Assembly (NCBI GenBank): GCA_029552065.1
Contig: JAKPEG010000227.1
Coordinates: 32,093 to 96,092, forward strand
From: Actinomycetes bacterium
GTDB lineage: Bacteria > Actinomycetota > Actinomycetes > Actinomycetales > Dermatophilaceae
Length of the DNA: 64,000 nt
Direction of reading: 5' to 3'
The translations under genes were made by a program, and so were the position numbers. This document shows, in pieces, positions 42,569 through 51,163 of the stretch (positions are counted from its first letter, which is position 1; the number at the start of each line of letters is the position of its first letter). The notes under the pieces were generated by a model. The model saw nothing but the letters and a program-made list of their open reading frames with translations. It ran no database searches and was not told the DNA's origin.

Positions 42569-42936
42569 GACCCGCTCCCGTCGACTCCGAGGGCGGCGGC
42601 CCGGCGCAGCCAGGTCTCGGCCTCGGCGGCCCGGCCCCGGCGCTGCAGCGTGCGGCCGAGCAGCAGCGCGGCATACCCGTCGGTGTCGTCGCGCGCGAGC
42701 AGGCCGCGGGCGGCGGTCTCGGCGCGACCGAGCTGGGCCGAGTGGTAGTAGGCGCGGGCGAGCAGCAGGGGCGCCTCACCCAGCCCGTATGCCGGTGCGT
42801 TGCCTCCCAGCAGCAGCTCGAGCTCGCGGGCGGCCTCGTCGAAGCGCCGCTGCTCGAAGAGCAACTGGCCGGTGCGGTAACGGTCGTAGTCGGTCAGTGT
42901 CGTCGTCGTGGGTGTCGTCATCGGGCTGGTCGTCAT
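42565..42936 (-). CDS. Small tetratricopeptide-repeat protein
   Basis: A 123-residue helical protein with two to three TPR units: LFEQRRFDEAARELELLL (about 25-42), LLLARAYYHSAQLGRAETAA (about 56-75) and LLLGRTLQRRGRAAEAETWL (about 88-107). Common as the partner upstream of pirin in actinobacteria. A second ATG at residue 6 is possible. Confidence 0.75.
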   Translation of the reverse strand: MTTSPMTTPTTTTLTDYDRYRTGQLLFEQRRFDEAARELELLLGGNAPAYGLGEAPLLLARAYYHSAQLGRAETAARGLLARDDTDGYAALLLGRTLQRRGRAAEAETWLRRAAALGVDGSGS

Positions 42937-43048
42937 CTCGCGTCATCCTCGATCTCCCGGCCTCGCCGCAGTGGCGAGCACCGTGGACTGATCAATGCCG
43001 CGCGGCTCCGGTTCATTCCACGGGGCGCAGGGCGGGACCGGACCGGAC

Positions 43049-43154
43049 CGGGGAACTTCCCGAATGGGGAGTTGTTCCGACCGGGACCAGGGGGCCAGGC
43101 CGGGGAATTTCCCGAGTGGGGAGTTGTTGCGGACAGAGACCTGGGACGCCAGGC
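43049..43154. repeat. Two tandem 52-54 bp repeats with GGGAA-N-TTCCC palindromes
   Basis: Copies at 43049-43100 and 43101-43154 share CGGGGAA-Y-TTCCCGARTGGGG, AGTTGTT, GGACC and GCCAGGC. Each begins with a perfect 11-bp palindrome GGGAAYTTCCC. They fill the 248-bp gap upstream of the TPR-pirin operon and downstream of the DUF2252 gene, where a paired operator would be expected. Confidence 0.6.
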
Positions 43155-43184
43155 GAACGACCGGGAGTTCGGTGGCGGTCCAGG

Positions 43185-44612
43185 TCAGTCGGCCGGAGCC
43201 TGCGGCAAGGAGTCCCGGGCGGCGCAGAGCTCGGCGTGGTCGCGTCGGGTCTGCCGGGCGTAGGCGATGGCGAAGTCGGTGATGGCGGTGCGGAATGCGT
43301 GGTCGGATCCGATGTATGCCGCGATGGCCGACGGATCTCCCGAGCGCGCGTGCGATTTGGCCAGGGCCTTGGCGCAGGCGGAGGCGAAGGCGGCCAGATG
43401 AGGGCTGATCGTCGGACCGTCGGGGATGATCTTCATGTCGCGGAACTGGCGCACGTAGAAGTCGTGCCCGTCGACGTGGGTCCAGCCGAGGAAGATGTCC
43501 GAGGCCGACTGCATGAGCCGCTGTCCGACGGCCACCCGCTGCCCGTGGTTGTCGAATGGTGACGGCTCGAGGAACTGCTCGTAGACCGAGGCGGTGGCCT
43601 GCTTGACCTGCAACAGCAGCGGCTGCTTCCCGCTCTGACCCTCGAGCAGGACGAGCAGGATCCGCATGCCGACCGAGCCGACGCCGACGACCTGTTGGAC
43701 ACCGTCGTGCACGCTGAAACGTTCGAGCAGGCGCCGCTGGTGCCAGGGGAGGGACTGGTCGTAGGTCTCGAGGACCTCGCGGGCCAGGTCGAGGTCGAGT
43801 TCCGGGGTGAGCGGCAGAGCCATCCGCTTTCCGGGCGCGAGGCTGATCGTGCGTCGCCCGTCGTCGAGGGTGGTGAGCTGGCGCACGGCGGCTGCCCCGG
43901 ACCGCTTCTGGGCGGATCGACGAAGGGCCCGGCGGGCGGAGCTTGCTGCTGCGCCGGAGAGTTGCTCGATCGGCACGTCGGCCCGGATGCGGTCGTACCA
44001 GATGTCGAGTTCGCCCTTCTTGGCATAGCCGCGCATCGAGCGGACATACGCACCGACAGCTGCGTCGGCCGCCTCGCGCGCTACCCTCGCCCGTATTCCG
44101 TTGTCCCGGGCGAGCACGAAGATGCTCGTCACGAGCCGCTTGAGGTCCCATTCGAAGGGCCCCGCGAGGGTCTCGTCGAAGTCGCGGGCGTCGAAGAGCA
44201 ACTCCCGCTCCGGCGAGGCCCAGAGCCCGAAGTTGAGGATGTGGGCGTCGCCGCAGAGTTGGACGAGGATCCCCGTGTGTTCCGCCGCTGCGAGGTCGGC
44301 CGCCATGACGGCTGCCGCGCCGCGCAGGTAGGACCAGGGCGAGGCGCTCATCCGGGTGTAGCGCTCGGGCAGCAGCGCGGCGACCCGGTCAGATTCCTGC
44401 GCCCGCAACCTCTCCAGGGCGCTGGCGGTCCGCTTCGTGGGATCGAACTCGCCGAGGCCGCTGCGTGGTGTGCCCGCCCGCGCCGACCGACCGACGCGTC
44501 GGCTCACTGCTCGGTCGGCAGGCAGGTGGAAGCCGTCGAGGGAGTCGCGGATCTCCTCGGCACGCGGTGTCGGCTTGTTGGCGTCGGTCGGTGCGGATGC
44601 AAGCTTGGCCAC
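43185..44612 (-). CDS. DUF2252 family protein
   Basis: A 475-residue protein of the DUF2252 family, related to aminoglycoside phosphotransferase/kinase-like folds. Motifs: RYTRMSASPWSYLRGAAAVM (about 80-99), LCGDAHILNFGLWASPER (about 119-136; GDxHxxNFG resembles a kinase catalytic loop), FDARDFDETLAGPFEWDLKR (about 141-160). Function unknown. GTG at 44612 is chosen because TAGGGT lies 8 bases upstream; longer readings enter the divergent promoter region. Confidence 0.82.
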   Translation of the reverse strand: MAKLASAPTDANKPTPRAEEIRDSLDGFHLPADRAVSRRVGRSARAGTPRSGLGEFDPTKRTASALERLRAQESDRVAALLPERYTRMSASPWSYLRGAAAVMAADLAAAEHTGILVQLCGDAHILNFGLWASPERELLFDARDFDETLAGPFEWDLKRLVTSIFVLARDNGIRARVAREAADAAVGAYVRSMRGYAKKGELDIWYDRIRADVPIEQLSGAAASSARRALRRSAQKRSGAAAVRQLTTLDDGRRTISLAPGKRMALPLTPELDLDLAREVLETYDQSLPWHQRRLLERFSVHDGVQQVVGVGSVGMRILLVLLEGQSGKQPLLLQVKQATASVYEQFLEPSPFDNHGQRVAVGQRLMQSASDIFLGWTHVDGHDFYVRQFRDMKIIPDGPTISPHLAAFASACAKALAKSHARSGDPSAIAAYIGSDHAFRTAITDFAIAYARQTRRDHAELCAARDSLPQAPAD

Positions 44613-44695
44613 GACTGGTGACCCTAGCGTGCCCGCCCCCCCGTGGGGGTGGGCGGACCGATCGACGGTGGAGGAGCCGGTTGCTGGGGTCGGGG

Positions 44696-44779
44696 CACAA
44701 GCAATGCCATTGGGCGGTCGGCGGTGGGGGCAGAGCAGTCCAAACCGGACCAAGACCCGGAGCAATGGCATTTCCTGTG
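44696..44779. repeat. Inverted repeat in a divergent promoter region
   Basis: CACAAGCAATGCCATTG (44696-44712) and CAATGGCATTTCCTGTG (44763-44779) match as inverted arms at 15 of 17 positions, separated by 50 bases. Located between the DUF2252 and phosphoribosyltransferase genes. Confidence 0.45.
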
Positions 44780-44856
44780 TCGGTGCGACCAGGGGCCGGG
44801 CACGGGTCAGCGGGCTGGGGGTCCGGCGGACGGCATACCCCTCGGGGCACGGCAGG

Positions 44857-45351
44857 ATGGGGGCCACGACCGAGCGCGAGGTGTTGACCTACCCGGACTT
44901 CGGCGTCGCCTGCCGCGAGTTGGCGCAGGCGGTGGCCGACTCGGGCTTCGCGCCCGACCTCGTCCTGTCCATCGCCCGCGGCGGGCTCGGCCTCGGGATG
45001 GGCCTCGCCTACGCCCTGTCGGTGAAGAACCTCGCGGTGATCAACGTCGAGTTCTACACCGGGGTCGACGAGCGCCTCGACATGCCGATCATGTTGCCGC
45101 CGACGCCAGCGGTGGTCGACCTGTCGGGGATGAGGGTGCTCATCGCCGACGACGTCGCCGACACCGGCCGGACCCTCGAGGCGGTGCGGGAGTTCTGTGC
45201 CGACCACGTCGCCGAGGCGCGGGTGGCCGTCATCTACGAGAAGCCGCAGTCGATCATCAGGCCGGAGTACGTCTGGCGCCGGACCGCGGCCTGGATCGAC
45301 TTCCCCTGGTCATGTCAGCCGCCGGTCGTCGGAGCGGGCACCGCACACTGA
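44857..45351 (+). CDS. Phosphoribosyltransferase family protein
   Basis: A 164-residue type I PRTase. The PRPP-binding motif is VLIADDVADTGRTL (about 91-104); SIARGGLGLGMGLAYAL (about 35-51) is the N-terminal phosphate-binding loop region, and the C-terminal WIDFPWS is typical of actinobacterial xanthine/hypoxanthine PRTase-like proteins. It may salvage a purine base; the exact base is not deducible. Confidence 0.82.
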   Translation: MGATTEREVLTYPDFGVACRELAQAVADSGFAPDLVLSIARGGLGLGMGLAYALSVKNLAVINVEFYTGVDERLDMPIMLPPTPAVVDLSGMRVLIADDVADTGRTLEAVREFCADHVAEARVAVIYEKPQSIIRPEYVWRRTAAWIDFPWSCQPPVVGAGTAH

Positions 45352-45474
45352 ACCCGGCGGGTCCGGGTCCGGGTCGGACCAAGGCCCGCAGCCGAGTGGT
45401 TCGGCGATCAGCCCGAGGCGCGCCGGCGCCGATCAGGTGGTATGCCGTGCTTGTCGCGCACGACCCCGGCCGGC

Positions 45475-46134
<660 letters not shown>

Positions 46135-46273
46135 GGCGTCGGTCCTCTCCCGTGCGGGTGGCGGGTGGGTGCCACCCTCTCGCGCACGCTAACAGCCGTG
46201 CCGGACGACACGGTATGCCGTGTAGCGTGCGATCGCAGGTCGCCCGCCGTGTACCGCCGAGGGGAGGTCTTCC

Positions 46274-49200
46274 GTGCTGGCAGCCCTGCGCTGGCGCCGG
46301 TCCCAGGCGCTTGTCGTCGGCTTGCTCGCCGCCCTCGTCACGGCCTGCCTCGTCCTCGCCCCGCTCTACACCCGCGCCCTCGAACAGGCCGCCGTGCGCA
46401 CCTCGTTGCGTGCGGCCCCCGTCGAGACCTCGGGGCTGCGGCTGGCCTCGTCCAGCTCGGCCGAACCGTCGATCGCGCTCGCCCCCCATGCCCTCGTCGA
46501 CCTTGTCCCGCGGGAGGCGCGCGGCTTCTTCGGCGACCCAGTGGGCTCGACCTCGGTGTCCGTCCGGCGGATGCCGCTGCTCGCGCAGCCCGGGGGTCGG
46601 CTCGTCGCCCGGGACGGGCAGTGCGAGCACGTCCGCTTCACGGCGGGCCGGTGCCCGACGGCGGCCCGGGAGATCGCGGTCTCCGCCGACCAGGCGCGGG
46701 TCCACGCACAACGGGTCGGCGACCCGCTCGCGGTCGGCGAGTGGGACGGCGCGGTGAGCACCCTCGAAGCCTCTCCGCGCACGACTCTCGTCATCGTGGG
46801 CGTCTACCAGCCGGTCGACGGGCCCTACTGGTTCGGGGAGGCGCCGACCGGGCCGGCCGCCGACGGGACCGGTTTCGACGACCTGCTCACCCCGTTGCAG
46901 ACCCTCACCGAGTCGGTGACCGCCCCGGACGGACGTCCGACGACCTGGTTCGAGCCGCGCTACGAGGTCGGCCTTCCCCTGCTCGTCGACCGGGTCGGCG
47001 TCGACGAATTGGGGCCGCTCGGGGTGACGCTTGCCCGGCTGGTCGAATACCCCCTGGGGGTCGAGCGCGCAGGCACGCACGTCGCCGACACGGTGACCGT
47101 CCGCACCGGCCTGCCCGCTCTCGCCGCGCAGGCCCGCGTCGGTGAGGAGCAGGCGGGCGTCACCGTCCCGCTACTCATGGCCCAGCTCGGGCTGCTCCTC
47201 GGTGCGGTCCTGTGGCTCGTCCTCATCGCCGCGGCCGACGGCCGGCGCGGGGAGATCGCCGTCGCCCGGCTTCGTGGTCGCGGCGCCCGCGGTGCCCGCC
47301 GGCTGCTGCTGGCCGAGACCCTCCCTCCGATCGTCGCCGGTGTCCCTCTCGGGGCAGGGCTCGCGGTGGCCGTCACCGCGCTCGCGCGGCATACCGTGCT
47401 CACCTCCGACCCGCCCTTCGAGCTGCCCCTCGGCGCGTGGGTGGCCGCGGTCGCCGCGCTCGCCGCGATGGTCGGGCTCGCCGCCCTCTCGGTCCGCGGT
47501 GTATGCCGTGCCCCCGTCGCCACGCTGGTGCGCAGCGTCGCGCATCGCCACCGGGGGCTGCGGCTGGGGCTGCTCGAGGCGATGCTCGTCGCCGCGGCCG
47601 TCGTGGCGGCGCTCGCCCTCGCGACCGGGTCGGTGGGTGGCGCGGTCGGCCAAGTCGCACCCACCCTGCTGGCCTTGGCGGTGGGGATCGTCGCGGCCCG
47701 GCTGGTGCCGCTCGTCGGAAGCGGCCTCGGGCGGCGGCTGCTCGCCTCCGGGCGGGCGACGGCCGGCGCCGCACTGCTCGCGGCGAGCCGCCGTGGGACC
47801 ACCCGGTGGCTCGTCCCGGTCGTCGTCGTCGCGCTCGCCCTCGTCGTCGTGTCGGCCGACGCCCTCGCCGTCGGAGCGCGCAACCGGGCCGGGCGTGCCG
47901 CCGCCGAGGTGGGCGCGGCGACGGTCCTGCGGCTCGACACGGCGGACCTGTCGGCAGTCGTCGGCGCCCTCGCGGCGGTCGACCCGGCAGCGGCACATGT
48001 GACACCGGTCGTCGTGGTGACACCCGCAGGTGCCGACGCGACGGCGACGGTGGGGGTCGTGCCCTCGGCCTTCCCGCGGATCGCCCGATGGCCCGGCGTC
48101 GATCCAGCCGCCCTCGCCTGGGACCGGCTCACCGCTCCCGCGACGGCGCCGCTCACGCTCACCGGATCCCGGCTGGCCTATCACGTCGTGGCCTCGCCAT
48201 TCGACGTCGAGCAACCGGCCCGGGCCGCCCCGCCCACCGATCTCGTGCTCGGGCTGCGCATCGCCCGGCCGGACGGCTCGATCGACGTGCTCCCGCTCGG
48301 CACCCTGCCCCAGCATGGGATCACGGCCGACCAGGCCGCCGGGGTCGACTGCACGCCGGGCTGCCGCGTCCTCGGGATCGGCGTCCTCGCGCCACACGGC
48401 GCGGCCCCGGTGAACGGGACGCTCACGATCACGGGACTCACCGTCGACGGCCGGCCGGTCGACCTCGGCGGGGCGGACGCCTGGCGCGAGACGACCCAGG
48501 ACGTCATGGTCACGGGCGACGTGTCCGGCTCGACTATGCGGATCTCATACTCCACCAATGGATTCGACCAGGCCTTCTTCACCCATGCCTCGGTGCCTGG
48601 GGTCGTGCCCGCACTCACGACCCCGGCAGCCCGCCCGAGCGCGGCGGGGGCCACCTTCGCCGGGGCGTTCGTCGACGGCACGCCGCTCACCCTCGACCGT
48701 GCCGGCGACCTCGGCTACGTCCCCGGCGGTCCGGCCAAGGCTGCCGTGGTCTCGCTCGACAACCTGCTCGTCGAGCGGTGGCGGGGACGGGGATCGGCGA
48801 GCATCGCGGCATACCTCGACTCGGCCGATCCCGCGTTGCTGGCCCAGGTGACCACCGGCCTGGCGGCGCGGGCGATCGGGGTGACGACGACCGTGCACCC
48901 GGAGGAGGTCGAGGCGGCATACAGCCGGACGGCCGCCGCGTGGAGCCTGCAACTCGCCCTCGCCGTGGGGATCGCGGCCCTGCTCGTCGCGGCTCTCGGG
49001 GTGGTCGTCCTCGCGGCGACCTCTTCGCGCGCCCGCAGCCGCGACTTCGCGGCATTGCGGATGGCCGGTCAGCGGCCCCGGGCGCTCGCGTCGCTCGCCC
49101 GGCTCGAGACCGTGCCGGTCGTCGCGGTCGCGGCCCTGCTCGGCACGGCCGTCGGGCTGTGGGCGGCGCCGGCCGCGGTCGGGATGCTCCCGCTCTTCCC

Positions 49201-49360
49201 CACGCCGCCGGCGACCTATCCGCTCGACCTGTCGACCGCATGGGGGCCCGCCCTCGCCGCCGGCGGTGCGGGGAGTCTCGCACTCGTCCTCGTCACGGTC
49301 GCCGCGAGTGCGGGAGCGGCCAGGCGGGCCGACCTGCAACGGCTGCGAGAGGTCGGGTGA
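46274..49360 (+). CDS. FtsX-like ABC transporter permease
   Basis: A 1028-residue permease with an N-terminal transmembrane helix (about 14-34) and large extracytoplasmic region, a first FtsX group of helices (about 290-520), a second extracytoplasmic region and a C-terminal set of helices (about 895-1015). Same overall plan as the permease at 9-12 kb but clearly different in sequence. GGGAGGT is 6 bases before the GTG. It ends 10 bases before a second ATPase gene. Confidence 0.85.
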   Translation: MLAALRWRRSQALVVGLLAALVTACLVLAPLYTRALEQAAVRTSLRAAPVETSGLRLASSSSAEPSIALAPHALVDLVPREARGFFGDPVGSTSVSVRRMPLLAQPGGRLVARDGQCEHVRFTAGRCPTAAREIAVSADQARVHAQRVGDPLAVGEWDGAVSTLEASPRTTLVIVGVYQPVDGPYWFGEAPTGPAADGTGFDDLLTPLQTLTESVTAPDGRPTTWFEPRYEVGLPLLVDRVGVDELGPLGVTLARLVEYPLGVERAGTHVADTVTVRTGLPALAAQARVGEEQAGVTVPLLMAQLGLLLGAVLWLVLIAAADGRRGEIAVARLRGRGARGARRLLLAETLPPIVAGVPLGAGLAVAVTALARHTVLTSDPPFELPLGAWVAAVAALAAMVGLAALSVRGVCRAPVATLVRSVAHRHRGLRLGLLEAMLVAAAVVAALALATGSVGGAVGQVAPTLLALAVGIVAARLVPLVGSGLGRRLLASGRATAGAALLAASRRGTTRWLVPVVVVALALVVVSADALAVGARNRAGRAAAEVGAATVLRLDTADLSAVVGALAAVDPAAAHVTPVVVVTPAGADATATVGVVPSAFPRIARWPGVDPAALAWDRLTAPATAPLTLTGSRLAYHVVASPFDVEQPARAAPPTDLVLGLRIARPDGSIDVLPLGTLPQHGITADQAAGVDCTPGCRVLGIGVLAPHGAAPVNGTLTITGLTVDGRPVDLGGADAWRETTQDVMVTGDVSGSTMRISYSTNGFDQAFFTHASVPGVVPALTTPAARPSAAGATFAGAFVDGTPLTLDRAGDLGYVPGGPAKAAVVSLDNLLVERWRGRGSASIAAYLDSADPALLAQVTTGLAARAIGVTTTVHPEEVEAAYSRTAAAWSLQLALAVGIAALLVAALGVVVLAATSSRARSRDFAALRMAGQRPRALASLARLETVPVVAVAALLGTAVGLWAAPAAVGMLPLFPTPPATYPLDLSTAWGPALAAGGAGSLALVLVTVAASAGAARRADLQRLREVG

Positions 49361-49370
49361 ACAGGCCACG

Positions 49371-50225
49371 ATGAGCAGACCACTGGCCATCACGACTCTC
49401 GGCCTCGTCCACATCTACCGGACCGAGGGGCACGACGTCGCCGCCCTGTCGGGGGTCGACTTCAGCGTCGCGGCGGGGGACGTCGTCGGGCTGCTCGGCC
49501 CGTCGGGCTCCGGCAAGTCGACCCTGCTCTCGCTGCTCGGCGGGCTGCTGCGGCCGAGCGCGGGTCGGGTCTTCGTCGGCGAGCACGAGCTGTCGACGAT
49601 GAGTCCTGCACAGATCGACGCCTATCAGGCGGTCGAGGCCTCGCTCATGCTCCAGGGGGCACGGCGCAATCTCGTGCCCTATCTCGACGTCCGCGAGAAC
49701 GTCGCCTTCGCGCAGGTGCAGGCCCGCAGGCTCGGAGCCGACGTCCCGGACGTCGGGCACGTCCTCAACCTCGTCGGGGCCACCGCCTTCGCGGACCGGC
49801 CACTCTCGGCGCTGTCCCAGGGGCAGCTGCAGATGTCGGCGCTCGCCGTGGCGATGGCCTCGGCGCCCGGCGTGCTCCTCGCGGACGAGCCGACGAGCGC
49901 GCTCGACCGCAGCGCCCGTGAGGTCATCCTCGATGCTCTCCTGCGGGTCAACGCGCAGGAGGGCACGACGATCGTCGCGGTCACCCACGATCCCGAGGTC
50001 GCCGAGCGCCTGCCCCGCACGGTGACCATCCGCGACGGGCGGATCGGCGGCGAGGGTCGCCGTGGTCGCGAATACGCCGTGGTGACCGCCGACGGCTTCG
50101 TCCCGCTGCCCGTGCACATCCGGGCCGACCTGCCCCCCGGCACCCTGTTGCGTTGGGAACGCAGCGAACAGGGCTACACGGTCGTCCCCGAGGTCATCGG
50201 GCACGACCCGGCGCAGACGGACTGA
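49371..50225 (+). CDS. ABC transporter ATP-binding protein with LSQGQ signature
   Basis: A 284-residue ATPase. Walker A GPSGSGKST (about 43-51), Walker B VLLADEPTSALD and H-loop VTHDPE are normal, but the signature motif is LSQGQLQMS instead of LSGGQ, and the Q-loop region is SLMLQGARRNL. A C-terminal extension (about 230-284) is not typical. It follows the permease closely and should act with it, possibly together with the divergent canonical ATPase as a mixed pair. Confidence 0.85.
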   Translation: MSRPLAITTLGLVHIYRTEGHDVAALSGVDFSVAAGDVVGLLGPSGSGKSTLLSLLGGLLRPSAGRVFVGEHELSTMSPAQIDAYQAVEASLMLQGARRNLVPYLDVRENVAFAQVQARRLGADVPDVGHVLNLVGATAFADRPLSALSQGQLQMSALAVAMASAPGVLLADEPTSALDRSAREVILDALLRVNAQEGTTIVAVTHDPEVAERLPRTVTIRDGRIGGEGRRGREYAVVTADGFVPLPVHIRADLPPGTLLRWERSEQGYTVVPEVIGHDPAQTD

Positions 50226-50236
50226 CCGCGTCCGCC

Positions 50237-51163
50237 TCAGTCGGGCAGGCGGACGACGTCGACGCTCACGTCGAGGTGGGAGGACGAGGCCTCGGTGTAG
50301 ATGACCCCCTTGAGCGGGGACACGTCCGCGAAGTCCCGCCCCCACGCGGTGACGACGTAACGGCTGTCGACGAACTGCCGGTTCGTCGGGTCGGTCTCCA
50401 CCCAACTCCCGTCGGGCAACAACACCGCCGCCCACGCGTGCGAAGCGTCGGTCCCCTCGAGCTTGGGCTTGCCCGGGGGCGGGATGGTCTCGATGTAGCC
50501 GCTCACGTAGCGGGCCGGCAGGCCGAGCGCCCGCAGACACCCGAGGGCCAGATGGGTGAAGTCCTGACAGACCCCGGCGCGCAGGGTGAGCAGCTCGGGC
50601 AGCGTGGTCTCCACCGAGGTCACGCCCTTCTCGAAGGTGAAGTCGTCGTTGATGCCGCAGGTGATCGCCTCGATCGCCTCGCCCACGCTCTGGCCGGGGT
50701 GGGTGAGGGAGCGGGCGTAGTCGAGGACCTCGGGGTGGGTGCCGACCATCTCGCTGGGCAGGAGGTAGAGACTGCGGGTCGTCCGGTTGGCGTCGGGGTT
50801 GTCGGCTCCCGGCGACAGCAGGGCCGCCGCGTCGACGAGCGTCCAGCCGTCAAGTTGCGCCCGGCTCGGAGGCGTCCGGTCGACGGCGACGACGAAGTCC
50901 TGACTCACCTCGAGCCGGCGATGCGGCGTGCGGACCTCGACGTAGTGACTCTCGTTGCCGAAGAAGTCCTGGTGCGTCGTGTGCAGGTCGGGCGGGGGCA
51001 CGATGGTGATCGTGTTGGTCTCCAGCCGTTGGTAGCTCGTGGACCGCGGGGAGAGCATGCCCCGCTCGTAGCACGCGTCGACGTCGGCACCGGCATACGT
51101 GTATGCCGTGGTGTGCCGCACGCGGTAGCGACGCGGCGAGAAGTCCTCATCCGTCTGCGGCAT
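50237..51163 (-). CDS. Transglutaminase-like domain protein
   Basis: A 308-residue protein with an N-terminal beta domain (Bact_transglu_N, about 10-95) and a transglutaminase core. Catalytic Cys is in RAGVCQDFTHLAL (about 196-208), His in DASHAWAAV (about 236-244) and Asp in WVETDPTNRQ (about 253-262). Cytosolic by sequence. Its ATG lies 17 bases inside the end of the upstream ATP-grasp/alpha-E gene, so the two are coupled; third gene of a conserved three-gene unit. Confidence 0.9.
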   Translation of the reverse strand: MPQTDEDFSPRRYRVRHTTAYTYAGADVDACYERGMLSPRSTSYQRLETNTITIVPPPDLHTTHQDFFGNESHYVEVRTPHRRLEVSQDFVVAVDRTPPSRAQLDGWTLVDAAALLSPGADNPDANRTTRSLYLLPSEMVGTHPEVLDYARSLTHPGQSVGEAIEAITCGINDDFTFEKGVTSVETTLPELLTLRAGVCQDFTHLALGCLRALGLPARYVSGYIETIPPPGKPKLEGTDASHAWAAVLLPDGSWVETDPTNRQFVDSRYVVTAWGRDFADVSPLKGVIYTEASSSHLDVSVDVVRLPD

